Shown here: piece by piece, positions 1 through 8,389 of the stretch
Layout: every line of letters starts with the position of its first letter
Numbering within the stretch: position 1 is the first letter of the stretch
NCBI GenBank assembly: GCA_903847285.1
Contig: CAINDH010000132.1
Location: 1-64,000 of the forward strand
Origin: an uncultured Verrucomicrobia subdivision 3 bacterium
GTDB lineage: Bacteria; Verrucomicrobiota; Verrucomicrobiae; Limisphaerales; UBA11358
DNA: 64,000 bases
Direction of reading: 5' to 3'
Translations under genes and position numbers: made by a program
Notes under the pieces: generated by a model
Database searches by the model: none
Seen by the model: the letters and a program-made list of their open reading frames with translations, nothing else
Told to the model about the DNA's origin: nothing

Positions 1-1
1 C

Positions 2-1066
2 AAAAATCCGCCGCAGGAAACCGGGCTGACCTACAACACTTGGGAAGGGAAGTTCCATCTCGAAATGCACTGGTGGCACGAGGCGCAGTTCGCGTTGTGG
101 AATCGTTTGCCGATGCTGGAAAAATCTTTGGACTACTATCAGAAAATTCTTCCGCGCGCGGAAGGCACGGCCAAACGCCAGGGTTACACTGGCGCGCGCT
201 GGCCCAAGATGACGAGTCCCAGCGGCGCGGAATCGCCTTCGCCCGTTGGGCCGTTTCTCGTATGGCAGGAGCCGCATCCGATTTTTTACGCGGAACTTTG
301 CTGGCGTGAACATCAGGACAAGGCGACGCTGAAAAAATTCCGCGACATCGTTTTTGAAACGGCGGATTTCATGACGAGCTATGCGACGTGGGATACAAAC
401 TCCAGCCGCTATGTGCTCGGTCCTGTGCTGCAATGTGCGCAGGAAATTTTCCCGAAGGACAAAACATTTAACCCCACATTTGAACTGACCTATTGGCGCT
501 GGGCTTTGGAAACCGCACAGCAATGGCGCATCCGCCTTGGTCTGCCGCGTGAAAAAAAGTGGGATGAAGTCTTGAATGGCTTGGCGAAGAATCCCGTGAC
601 CGAAGGGAAATACGCCTTTGCCGAAACCACGCCGGATTGCTACACGAATCCAAAATGGAATGCGGACCATCCGTCCGTGGTCGGAGCGTTGGGCATTTTG
701 CCCGGCAAAGACATTGATCCGGAAACCATGCGGCGCACTCTCGACTGGATCTGGGCGAATTGGAATTGGCCGGACACATGGGGCTGGGATTATCCAATGA
801 TTGCCATGACCGCCGCGCGGCTCGGCGAACCGGAGCGCGCGATTGACGCGCTGCTGCTCGACACGCCCAAGAATCATTACGCGCTGAATGGCCATGTTTA
901 CCAACGACCCGGCTTGACGATTTATCTGCCCGCGAACGGTGGCTTGCTTTACGCCGTTGGCTTGATGGCGGCGGGTTGGGATGGCGCACCAAAAAAGAAT
1001 ACGCCGGGCTTTCCCGACAACGGTCAGTGGAATGTGCGCTGGGAAAATTTGCGCGTGGCACCATAA
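2..1066 (+). CDS. Six-hairpin glycosidase-like protein, C-terminal part (5' end outside window)
   Basis: The reading frame is open from base 2, so the start lies upstream of the window; the first in-frame ATG (base 65) falls inside a conserved-looking stretch. About 354 residues are visible. The segment around FHLEMHWWHEAQFALW, the many aromatic residues and the helical character resemble the catalytic barrel of (alpha/alpha)6 six-hairpin glycosidases (GH65/GH95-like, clan GH-L). It is followed 81 bases later by rhaA and rhaT, so action on rhamnose-containing glycans is a reasonable inference, but I cannot assign a family or substrate. Any signal peptide would be outside the window. Confidence 0.6.
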   Translation, partial: KNPPQETGLTYNTWEGKFHLEMHWWHEAQFALWNRLPMLEKSLDYYQKILPRAEGTAKRQGYTGARWPKMTSPSGAESPSPVGPFLVWQEPHPIFYAELCWREHQDKATLKKFRDIVFETADFMTSYATWDTNSSRYVLGPVLQCAQEIFPKDKTFNPTFELTYWRWALETAQQWRIRLGLPREKKWDEVLNGLAKNPVTEGKYAFAETTPDCYTNPKWNADHPSVVGALGILPGKDIDPETMRRTLDWIWANWNWPDTWGWDYPMIAMTAARLGEPERAIDALLLDTPKNHYALNGHVYQRPGLTIYLPANGGLLYAVGLMAAGWDGAPKKNTPGFPDNGQWNVRWENLRVAP

Positions 1067-1147
1067 CCATATTTGGGGATTGCCCGTCCACACGCGCATG
1101 ATTAGCCTGCGCGGACAATTTCCCGTATTTATTTTGATTCATCTGAC

Positions 1148-2401
1148 ATGAGCATCGCCAAATCTTTTTCGCTGGCCCAAGAACGCTACGCCGGGCTCGG
1201 CGTGGACGTGAACCACGCCCTGAAAACTCTCGCCACCATCCCTATCTCGCTGCACTGCTGGCAGGGCGATGATGTGGGTGGATTTGAAAATGTTGGTGGC
1301 ACGCTCGGCAACGGCCTAGCCGTCACTGGCAATTATCCCGGCAAAGCCCGCACGCCGGACGAACTCCGCGCCGACCTCGATAAATCTCTCTCGCTCATTC
1401 CCGGCAAACATCGTTTGAACTTGCACGCGTTCTACGGCGAATTCGGCGGTAATAAAGTTGACCGCGACGCCATCGAGCCGAAGCATTTTGCGAACTGGAT
1501 TTCCTGGGCGAAGCAGAACGGTCTCGGCCTGGATTTCAATCCGACTTGTTTCTCGCATCCAAAGGCAGCGGACGGTTTCACGTTATCGAATGCGGACAAA
1601 AGCATTCGTAAATTCTGGATCGAGCATTGCATTCGCTCGCGCGAAATCGGCGCGGCGATGGGCAAGGCGCTCGGCAAGACCTGCGTCACGAACGTGTGGA
1701 TTCCTGATGGCTACAAAGACACGCCCGCCGACCGCGTCGGTCCGCGTGCTCGCTTGGCGGAATCGCTCGACGCCGTTTTTAAGAAAGTCATTTCACCGAA
1801 GCTGAACCTCGATGCCGTCGAACCGAAGTTGTTCGGCATCGGCAGTGAAAGTTTTGTCGTCGGCTCGCACGAATTTTATATGGGCTACGCGGTCAGCCGG
1901 AAGAAACTGCTGACGCTTGACGCCGGCCATTATCACCCGACCGAAGGTATCGCCGATAAGATTTCGAGTGTGCTGCAATTCATGCCGGAGATTTTGCTGC
2001 ACGTCAGCCGCGGTGTTCGTTGGGATAGCGATCACGTCGTGATCCTCAACGACGATCTGCTTGCCATCGCCCGCGAAATCGCGGTGAACGGTTACACGAA
2101 CCGCGTCCACATCGGCTTGGATTATTTTGACGCGAGTATCAACCGCGTCGCTGCGTGGACCATCGGCACGCGCAATATGATCCGCGCGCTGCTCATCGCG
2201 CTGCTGGAAACCCCGCTCATTCGCACGGCGGAAGCGGCGGGCGATTTCACCACGCGCCTCGCGTTGCAGGAAGAAGCCAAGACGCTGCCGTTCGGTGCAG
2301 TTTGGGATGCGTATTGCGAGCAACAAGGCGTGCCCGTCGGCGAACATTGGCTCACCGAAGTGAAGAGCTACGAGAAAACTGTTTTGAGCAAACGGAATTA
2401 A
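1148..2401 (+). CDS. rhaA: L-rhamnose isomerase
   Basis: Converts L-rhamnose to L-rhamnulose in the cytoplasm, the first step of rhamnose catabolism. The 417-residue product has the usual RhaA length (E. coli about 419) and matches it closely from memory: HCWQGDD at residues 36-42, GNYPGKAR at 61-68, FNPTCFSHP at 130-138, then KLFGIG, DAGHYHPTE, WDSDHVV and GLDYFDASINR, which cover the metal- and sugar-binding residues of this TIM-barrel enzyme. It starts at ATG with no other good start nearby. It lies between a glycosidase-like gene and rhaT, forming a rhamnose cluster; kinase and aldolase genes are not in the window. Confidence 0.97.
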   Translation: MSIAKSFSLAQERYAGLGVDVNHALKTLATIPISLHCWQGDDVGGFENVGGTLGNGLAVTGNYPGKARTPDELRADLDKSLSLIPGKHRLNLHAFYGEFGGNKVDRDAIEPKHFANWISWAKQNGLGLDFNPTCFSHPKAADGFTLSNADKSIRKFWIEHCIRSREIGAAMGKALGKTCVTNVWIPDGYKDTPADRVGPRARLAESLDAVFKKVISPKLNLDAVEPKLFGIGSESFVVGSHEFYMGYAVSRKKLLTLDAGHYHPTEGIADKISSVLQFMPEILLHVSRGVRWDSDHVVILNDDLLAIAREIAVNGYTNRVHIGLDYFDASINRVAAWTIGTRNMIRALLIALLETPLIRTAEAAGDFTTRLALQEEAKTLPFGAVWDAYCEQQGVPVGEHWLTEVKSYEKTVLSKRN

Positions 2402-2426
2402 CCTTAACCAAACTAAAACCTAAATC

Positions 2427-3674
2427 ATGCAACCGAATCCGTTACTTGGCGTCGTCTTTCACTGGCTGGGCGGCCTGGCCTCCGGCAGTTTTTACGTTCC
2501 CTACAAAGGTGTTCGTAAATGGTCGTGGGAAACCTTCTGGCTCGCGGGCGGGATGTTCAGTTGGCTGATCTGCCCGTGGATTGGCGCGTTCGTGCTCTCG
2601 AATGATTTGCTCACCGTGCTGAAAGAAACGCCGTCCAAAACTTTTTGGATGACGTATCTCATGGGTGCGCTGTGGGGCTTGGGCGGTTTGACGTTCGGTT
2701 TAACGATGCGTTATCTCGGCATGTCGCTCGGCATGGCCATCGCGCTTGGCTACTGCGCGGCGTTCGGCACGCTGGTTCCGCCGCTGGTGAAAGGTGAATT
2801 CGCCGACAAACTTTTCAACCATTCCGGCACCAGCGCTGGTGGCCCGATTGTTTTACTCGGCGTGGTGGTATGCTTGGTCGGCATCGCCATCGGCGGTTTC
2901 GCCGGCGTGCGGAAGGAAAAAGAAATGGCGGGTAAAACATCTACTATCGCCGAATTTAATTTGTGGAAAGGCCTTGGCATCGCGACGTTCTCCGGCGTGA
3001 TGAGCGCGTGTTTCTCATTTGGTTTTCAATACGGTGAGCCCATCACGAAAATCACCGCCGCGCACGGCACCGGGCCGTTGTGGGTTGGTTTGCCGGTCAT
3101 CGTGGTGATTCTGCTCGGCGGCTTAACGACAAATTTTATCTGGTGCGTTTTGCTGCATATCAAGAACGGCTCGGCGCACCAATACTTCAGTCCGTCCGTA
3201 AAACCCGTAACCAGCCAGACCGAAGGCGGCGACGGACACGGCGGCAAAACTTCGGTCCAATCTTTTGAAGTCGGCAGTGTCGTGCCGCTTGTGGGCAACT
3301 GGTTTTTTTGCGCTCTGGCGGGGACGTTCTGGTATTTCCAGTTCTTCTTCTATCAAATGGGCGAAAGCCAAATGGGCAACTACAAGTTCTCCAGTTGGAC
3401 GCTGCACATGGCGAGCATCATCATCTTCAGCACGCTATGGGGAATTTTCTTCAAGGAATGGAAGGGCGCACAGAAAACCACGAAGCTGCTTGTGGTGGTC
3501 ATGCTGGCGTTCCTCGTCGGCTCCACCTGCATCATCGGCTATGGCAACAAAGTTTCGGCCGACCACGAAGTCACGATAAAGGGTGCAGCGACCACGACAG
3601 TTGAAGTGGTTAAAGACGCCGCGCAATCCACAGTGGATGCCGCAAAGAACGCGGTTGATGCCCTAAAAAAATAA
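2427..3674 (+). CDS. rhaT: L-rhamnose/proton symporter
   Basis: Inner-membrane rhamnose-proton symporter of the RhaT family, imports the substrate of the preceding isomerase. The N-terminus (NPLLGVVFHWLGGLASGSFY, then PYKGV and WSWE) is typical of RhaT, and about ten hydrophobic segments follow. At 415 residues it is about 70 longer than E. coli RhaT. The extra length is a hydrophilic loop near residues 250-285 and a C-terminal tail of roughly 45 residues rich in Ala, Val, Lys and Asp (VVKDAAQSTVDAAKNAVDAL), which looks like an amphipathic helix. It lies 25 bases behind rhaA and is followed by a strong terminator, so it is probably the last gene of the rhamnose operon. Confidence 0.93.
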   Translation: MQPNPLLGVVFHWLGGLASGSFYVPYKGVRKWSWETFWLAGGMFSWLICPWIGAFVLSNDLLTVLKETPSKTFWMTYLMGALWGLGGLTFGLTMRYLGMSLGMAIALGYCAAFGTLVPPLVKGEFADKLFNHSGTSAGGPIVLLGVVVCLVGIAIGGFAGVRKEKEMAGKTSTIAEFNLWKGLGIATFSGVMSACFSFGFQYGEPITKITAAHGTGPLWVGLPVIVVILLGGLTTNFIWCVLLHIKNGSAHQYFSPSVKPVTSQTEGGDGHGGKTSVQSFEVGSVVPLVGNWFFCALAGTFWYFQFFFYQMGESQMGNYKFSSWTLHMASIIIFSTLWGIFFKEWKGAQKTTKLLVVVMLAFLVGSTCIIGYGNKVSADHEVTIKGAATTTVEVVKDAAQSTVDAAKNAVDALKK

Positions 3675-3691
3675 TTCACAGCAACCCCAAA

Positions 3692-3734
3692 AACGCCGCG
3701 CTTCGATTCACGTTGAAGCGCGGCGTTGTTTTTT
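3692..3734 (+). terminator. Rho-independent terminator after rhaT
   Basis: A perfect 13-bp stem (3692-3704 with 3715-3727), a 10-base loop, and then GTTTTTT. It lies 18 bases after the rhaT stop and separates the rhamnose operon from the export genes downstream. Confidence 0.9.
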
Positions 3735-3880
3735 AATTCTAAAATCCACTGCAAAATCCGGGTTGAGCCGCGTCCCTCCCGGGCGGAATCTGCAAACGGC
3801 CATTGCCCGAACGGCAGAAATTGTCGTAACTTGCCTGCGGCCATTGCTGTCTCAAGGGAAGCAACTTGCTAAATCATTTT

Positions 3881-5119
3881 ATGCCGGAAAAATCAGGTGG
3901 AAGTTCGTTCAAGTGGATGGTGGTCGCCGCGGTCATCGCGGTGGTCGCGGGCGGGTATTTTTATTTTCACAAGCAGCGCGGGGCGGCGGTCGCATTCAAC
4001 TCGGCGGCGGTGTCGCGCGGCACGTTGACGCAGACGGTCACGGCCACGGGAATCTTGAATCCAGACAAAAGCGTGCAGGTGGGTTGCCAGGTGTCAGGCC
4101 GCATCAGCGAAATTTTTGCGGACTTCAATTCACAGGTGAAAGCGGGCGAGCCAATCGCGCAGCTCGATCCGCGCACGTATCTGGCGCAGGTGGCTTCCGC
4201 CGAGGCTGACCTGGCGAACGCCACGGCGAATCTGGAGTTGCAGCAGGCGCAGTCAAAACGCGCCGCCGAACTTTACGCGAGCAAGCTGGTTTCCGGTTCT
4301 GATTACGACATCGCGCAGGCCACGCTGCATCAGGCAGAGGCGGCGGTGAAAATCAAGCAGGCTTCCGTGGATAACGCCAAGACGAGCCTCGGCTACACAA
4401 AAATTGTCTCGCCCGTAGATGGCGTGGTGATTTCCCGCAATGTGGACGTGGGACAAACGGTGGCGGCGAGCTTTAATACGCCCACACTCTTCCTCATCGC
4501 GAACGATTTGACAAAGATGCAGATTGACGCGGCGGTGGCGGAGGCTGATGTGGGAGGCGTGATCGAGAACCAGTCGGTGGATTTCACGGTGGATGCGTAT
4601 CCCGGCCGCACGTTTCACGGCGCGGTAGTGCAGGTGCGGAATTCGCCGACGACGGTAAACAACGTGGTGACTTACGATGCGGTCATTGGCGTAACGAATC
4701 TGGATTACAAATTGAAGCCCGGCATGACGGCGAACGTTTCTATCATTGTGGCGCAGCGAGAAAATGCGCTGCGCCTGCCTAACAGCGCACTAAGGTTCCG
4801 TCCGCCGGACAGCGTGATGTTGCTGACGAACGACCTGGTAAGCTTGCCGCAGCCAACGAACGATGTGTCGAACACCAAGGGCAAAGGCAAGGGCAGGGGT
4901 GGCCGCAATGTGCGCGCGGTTTATGTGGCTTCGGAAAAAAATTCCGCCGCGCTCAAGCCGGTGCAGGTGCGCACGGGGATCTCGGACGGCATTTTCACGG
5001 AAGTCGTCGAAGGCTTGAGCGAGGGCGACAAGGTCATCACGAGCGTGGTGAATAACGATCCGGCCGTGAATACAACTCCGGCCAGTCCGTTTGGCGGCGG
5101 CGGTTTCCAGCGGCGATAA
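3881..5119 (+). CDS. MacA/HlyD-type periplasmic adaptor (membrane fusion) protein
   Basis: Periplasmic adaptor that would link an inner-membrane ABC exporter to an outer-membrane channel. An N-terminal membrane anchor at residues 10-30 is followed by the barrel-sandwich half motif (VSRGTLTQTVTATGILNP, then VQVGCQVSGRI), a helical hairpin rich in Ala and Gln, the second lipoyl half (YTKIVSPVDGVVISRNVDVGQTV) and beta-barrel segments. The C-terminal membrane-proximal domain ends in Gly-rich sequence. I prefer the ATG at 3881; a TTG at 3866 with an AAGGGA six bases upstream is a real alternative and would add five residues. The ATPase and permease follow directly. No TolC-like gene is visible. 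Confidence 0.88.
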   Translation: MPEKSGGSSFKWMVVAAVIAVVAGGYFYFHKQRGAAVAFNSAAVSRGTLTQTVTATGILNPDKSVQVGCQVSGRISEIFADFNSQVKAGEPIAQLDPRTYLAQVASAEADLANATANLELQQAQSKRAAELYASKLVSGSDYDIAQATLHQAEAAVKIKQASVDNAKTSLGYTKIVSPVDGVVISRNVDVGQTVAASFNTPTLFLIANDLTKMQIDAAVAEADVGGVIENQSVDFTVDAYPGRTFHGAVVQVRNSPTTVNNVVTYDAVIGVTNLDYKLKPGMTANVSIIVAQRENALRLPNSALRFRPPDSVMLLTNDLVSLPQPTNDVSNTKGKGKGRGGRNVRAVYVASEKNSAALKPVQVRTGISDGIFTEVVEGLSEGDKVITSVVNNDPAVNTTPASPFGGGGFQRR

Positions 5120-5165
5120 AATTTTCGTCCTCGGGTTAGTCATCGAGGACGAGAACGAGAATCAA

Positions 5166-5924
5166 ATGCTACCAGTCATTCAACTCGCAGACATCCACAA
5201 GACCTATCGCACAGGCGAAGTGGATGTTCACGCCGTGCGCGGCGTGTCGCTGGATATTTTGCCGGGTGAGTTTGTGGCCATCATGGGGTCGAGCGGCTCA
5301 GGCAAAAGCACGCTGATGAACATGATCGGCTGTCTGGACCGGCCTACGCGCGGAAATTATTTTCTCGATGGCATTGACGTTTCCACGCTGGACCGCGACC
5401 AGCGTGCGAAGGTTCGCAATGACAAAATCGGCTTTGTGTTCCAGGGCTTCAACCTGCTTTCGCGCACGACGGCGCTGGAGAATGTCGAGATGCCGATGCT
5501 TTACAATGACCGCCGTATTCCGGCGCACGAGCAGCATGGACGAGCGTTGAAATCGCTGGAACTGGTCGGCTTGGCGCAACGCGCGGATCACAAACCAAAT
5601 CAACTTTCCGGCGGGCAGCAACAGCGCGTCGCCATCGCCCGCGCGTTGGTGAATGAGCCAGCACTTCTGCTCGCGGATGAACCGACGGGCAATCTCGACA
5701 GCCAAACGAGCATCGAAATCATGGGGGTGTTCCAAAAGCTGAACGACGCGGGCATGACAATTGTGATGGTCACGCATGAGTTGGATGTGGCGCGTTACAC
5801 GAAGCGGATGATCATTCTTAAAGACGGACTCATTCGCACAGATGAGCCCGTGGCGGGACGCTTGAACGGGGATGAAGAATTGAAAAAGTTGCGGGAGGAA
5901 CAACAGGCCGTGAAGCTCGCATGA
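5166..5924 (+). CDS. MacB/LolD-type ABC transporter ATP-binding protein
   Basis: ATPase of the export system whose adaptor and permease flank it. Visible motifs are Walker [10 protein letters not shown], the Q-loop in FVFQGFNLL, the signature [15 protein letters not shown], Walker [13 protein letters not shown] and the H-loop VTHELD. The 252-residue length fits stand-alone MacB/LolD-class ATPases. I start it at the ATG at 5166 because homology to the family begins right there ([17 protein letters not shown]); in-frame sequence further upstream overlaps the end of the adaptor gene. Its stop overlaps the permease start (ATGA), which points to translational coupling. Confidence 0.93.
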   Translation: MLPVIQLADIHKTYRTGEVDVHAVRGVSLDILPGEFVAIMGSSGSGKSTLMNMIGCLDRPTRGNYFLDGIDVSTLDRDQRAKVRNDKIGFVFQGFNLLSRTTALENVEMPMLYNDRRIPAHEQHGRALKSLELVGLAQRADHKPNQLSGGQQQRVAIARALVNEPALLLADEPTGNLDSQTSIEIMGVFQKLNDAGMTIVMVTHELDVARYTKRMIILKDGLIRTDEPVAGRLNGDEELKKLREEQQAVKLA

Positions 5925-7129
5925 AGTTCTTTGCCCCATTTAAAATCGCCTCTCGCGCACTGCGCCGGAACAAGATGCGTTCGTTGTTGACGATGCTCGG
6001 CATCATCATCGGCGTCGGCTCGGTCATCGCGGCGGTGAGCATCACCACGGGGGCGACGAAGCAGGTGGAAGACAAGGTGGCCAGCCTCGGCCAGAATGTC
6101 GTAACGGTTTATTCCGGCAGCGGCGGTGGTGGCGGGGCGCGCGGAGGTTGGGGCAGCGCGGCGACATTGACGGTGGAAGATGCCAACGCGATCAAAAAGG
6201 AAATTGCCAACGCCGTCGCCGTCAGCCCGGAAATCAAAGATGGGATGCAGATTCTGGCCAATGGACTCAATTGGCGGACACGCATCCTTGGCGAGTCGCC
6301 GGATTACCTGCAAATCCGCGACTGGGATTTGACAAGCGGGGCGATGTTCAGTGAAGGGGACGTTCGCAGTCTGGCGAAAGTGGCGGTCATCGGCAAAACC
6401 GTGGTAGATCAGTTGTTTGCCAACGAAGACCCGGTCGGGGAGACGCTTATCGTGCGCAACATCCCGTTCAAGATTGTCGGCGTGCTGGAGCCAAAGGGGT
6501 TTAATCTGTTTGGCTCGGATCAGGACGATGTGGTGGTGGTTCCCTATTCCAGTTTCATGCGGCGCGTCACCAAAAAGAATTTTGTGGATTCCATCCAGGT
6601 GCAGGCCGCGACCAAAGACGACATCATCCAAGTGCAGAATGACATCAACACGCTGATGCGCGACCGGCATAAAAGTTTTGAGCCGGACTTCACCGTGCGC
6701 ACGCAACTGGAATTGATGCAGATGGCAACCTCCACGGCGAAAATCATGTCCGTGCTGCTTGCGGCCATTGCGAGCGTGTCGTTGCTCGTCGGCGGCATCG
6801 GGATCATGAACATCATGCTCGTGAGCGTGACGGAGCGGACGCGGGAAATCGGGATCCGCATGGCCGTGGGCGCGCGGGCGCGGGACATCTTGATTCAATT
6901 TTTGATTGAAGCGATCACGTTGAGCATCGCGGGCGGACTATTGGGGGTCGCGCTGGGAGTTTTGGCGACAAAAATTGTCGCCGTCAGCACTGGTTGGCCG
7001 ACGGTAACGCCACTGTTGTGGGTGGGGATTGCGTGCATCTCTAGCGCGGGCATCGGCATTGTGTCCGGATTTTATCCTGCTTGGAAAGCCTCGCGGCTCG
7101 ACCCCATAGAAGCGTTGCGCTATGAATGA
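5921..7129 (+). CDS. MacB-type FtsX-domain ABC transporter permease
   Basis: Permease of the exporter formed with the two preceding genes. At 402 residues it has the MacB layout: a first transmembrane segment near residues 20-45 (SLLTMLGIIIGVGSVIA), a large periplasmic MacB_PCD region, and three C-terminal membrane segments with the FtsX sequence GGIGIMNIMLVSVTERTREIG. A Gly-rich stretch at about residues 67-77 lies in the periplasmic part. The protein ends in YPAWKASRLDPIEALRYE, the classical FtsX-family C-terminus. Substrates of such systems include macrolides, peptides and lipoproteins; nothing here decides between them. Confidence 0.93.
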   Translation: MKFFAPFKIASRALRRNKMRSLLTMLGIIIGVGSVIAAVSITTGATKQVEDKVASLGQNVVTVYSGSGGGGGARGGWGSAATLTVEDANAIKKEIANAVAVSPEIKDGMQILANGLNWRTRILGESPDYLQIRDWDLTSGAMFSEGDVRSLAKVAVIGKTVVDQLFANEDPVGETLIVRNIPFKIVGVLEPKGFNLFGSDQDDVVVVPYSSFMRRVTKKNFVDSIQVQAATKDDIIQVQNDINTLMRDRHKSFEPDFTVRTQLELMQMATSTAKIMSVLLAAIASVSLLVGGIGIMNIMLVSVTERTREIGIRMAVGARARDILIQFLIEAITLSIAGGLLGVALGVLATKIVAVSTGWPTVTPLLWVGIACISSAGIGIVSGFYPAWKASRLDPIEALRYE

Positions 7130-7231
7130 GGCGCGCGAAGAACGCGAAGGTTGCTAGGGGTTTCAAGCTCGACGCATCCAATTTTGATTTATCCTTCGAT
7201 CCCGGCGCCTCCTTCGCGCGACATTGTTTTG

Positions 7232-8245
7232 ATGAAAACTGAAATTTTACCAACGCATACGCCCGCGCTCTTCACCGCCGCCGTCCAGCGCGCGGCGGAA
7301 TGTTTGCGCGCTGGCGAGGTCGTGGCGTTGCCCACGGAAACGGTTTATGGCCTGGCCGCGAACGCACTGGATGAACAAGCCGTCGCTAAAATTTTTCAAA
7401 TCAAGGGAAGGCCGGCGCACAATCCCATCATCATCCACGTTTCCGGCAACGAGATGGCGGCGGCGTGCGTGAAAGAATTCTCTGCGTTGGCGGAAAAGTT
7501 TTCCCGCGCTTTTTGGCCCGGACCGTTGACGTTGGTGCTACCGCGCGCGGATCAAATTCCCGGCAACGTCACCGCTGGCGGCGAAACCGTGGGCGTGCGC
7601 TGGCCAAGCCATCCGTTCATGCAGGCGGTCATCCGCGAGTGTGGCTTTCCGCTGGCGGCACCGAGCGCCAACCTCTCGAATCAAATCTCGCCGACGAACG
7701 CGGCGCACGTCCGCGCGCAACTCGATGGAAAAATTCCGCTCATCGTGGACGGCGGACAGTCACAGGTGGGAATTGAATCCACAGTTTTGGATTTGACGGT
7801 GGTGCCGCCGAGAGTGTTGCGTCCGGGAATGATCCACGCAGAATCTTTGGCGGCAGTCAGCGGAGAAATTCAGAGGCCAGAAGCCAGAAACCAGAAACCA
7901 GAGACCGGTTTGCGGAGTCCGGGTTTGTTGAAAAAACATTATTCGCCAAAAGCCAGACTGGTGGTGCTGGACTGGTTGGACGATGCTGACTTATGCGCGC
8001 AACTCATGCCGCATCACACTTTGATCGGCACGACGCACATCATCTCGCACACGAAAATCCCCGGCGGTTTCCGCGTGGAGAATGTAAGTGTGATTCCGCA
8101 TGATGCGGAGGCGTTTGCGCGGGCGCTTTATGGGGAACTGCATCGCTGCGACGCGGCGGGCGCACAGCTCATCGTGGTGGAAGCGCCACCGGAAACACCA
8201 GAATGGTCGGGAATCGCGGATCGCTTACGGCGCGCTGCGGCGTAA
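7232..8245 (+). CDS. L-threonylcarbamoyladenylate synthase, Sua5 type (YrdC + Sua5 domains)
   Basis: Makes threonylcarbamoyl-AMP from threonine, bicarbonate and ATP, the first step of t6A37 tRNA modification. The YrdC domain (residues 10-200) shows the core PTETVYGLAANAL, KGRPAHNPIIIHV, FWPGPLTLVL and PSANLS sequences. The linker includes SPGLLKKHYSPKA, the typical Sua5 lead-in, and the C-terminal Sua5 domain runs to the end. I use the ATG at 7232; the in-frame extension upstream reads like non-coding sequence. Residues about 214-226 of the linker (RPEARNQKPET) are encoded by a short CCAGAA-type DNA repeat and look inserted. Confidence 0.92.
   Translation: MKTEILPTHTPALFTAAVQRAAECLRAGEVVALPTETVYGLAANALDEQAVAKIFQIKGRPAHNPIIIHVSGNEMAAACVKEFSALAEKFSRAFWPGPLTLVLPRADQIPGNVTAGGETVGVRWPSHPFMQAVIRECGFPLAAPSANLSNQISPTNAAHVRAQLDGKIPLIVDGGQSQVGIESTVLDLTVVPPRVLRPGMIHAESLAAVSGEIQRPEARNQKPETGLRSPGLLKKHYSPKARLVVLDWLDDADLCAQLMPHHTLIGTTHIISHTKIPGGFRVENVSVIPHDAEAFARALYGELHRCDAAGAQLIVVEAPPETPEWSGIADRLRRAAA
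7871..7907 (+). repeat. CCAGAA/CCAGAAA-type short tandem repeat inside the Sua5 gene
   Basis: Several imperfect copies of a CAGAAGC/CAGAAAC unit in a row (cagaggc, cagaagc, cagaaac, cagaaac, cagagac). They keep the frame and add an Arg/Glu/Gln/Lys/Pro-rich segment to the inter-domain linker. The base pattern differs from the surrounding GC-rich coding sequence. Confidence 0.7.
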
Positions 8246-8331
8246 GCTTTAAACTCAGTTCTACGGCGATCAAACCTAATTCAGCCCGCTGAATCAGGTT
8301 GCGAAAATTGTGCCACTCCGCGCTTTTCAGA

Positions 8332-8389
8332 ATTGACGAATTTTAGGAATGTGCCAATTTGCCACCATTAAGATTTAAGATTCGTCAAT
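8332..8389 (+). promoter_or_regulatory. Perfect 10-bp inverted repeat spanning the kinase gene start
   Basis: ATTGACGAAT at 8332-8341 and its exact reverse complement ATTCGTCAAT at 8380-8389. The right arm covers the first two bases of the start codon at 8388. It could be an operator for a dimeric regulator or an RNA hairpin that hides the start. This is a sequence observation only. Confidence 0.4.

Noticed and set aside
5795..6898. Reverse-strand open frame opposite the MacB-like permease
   Set aside because: His/Asp/Arg-rich low-complexity translation, antisense to a clear FtsX-type permease.
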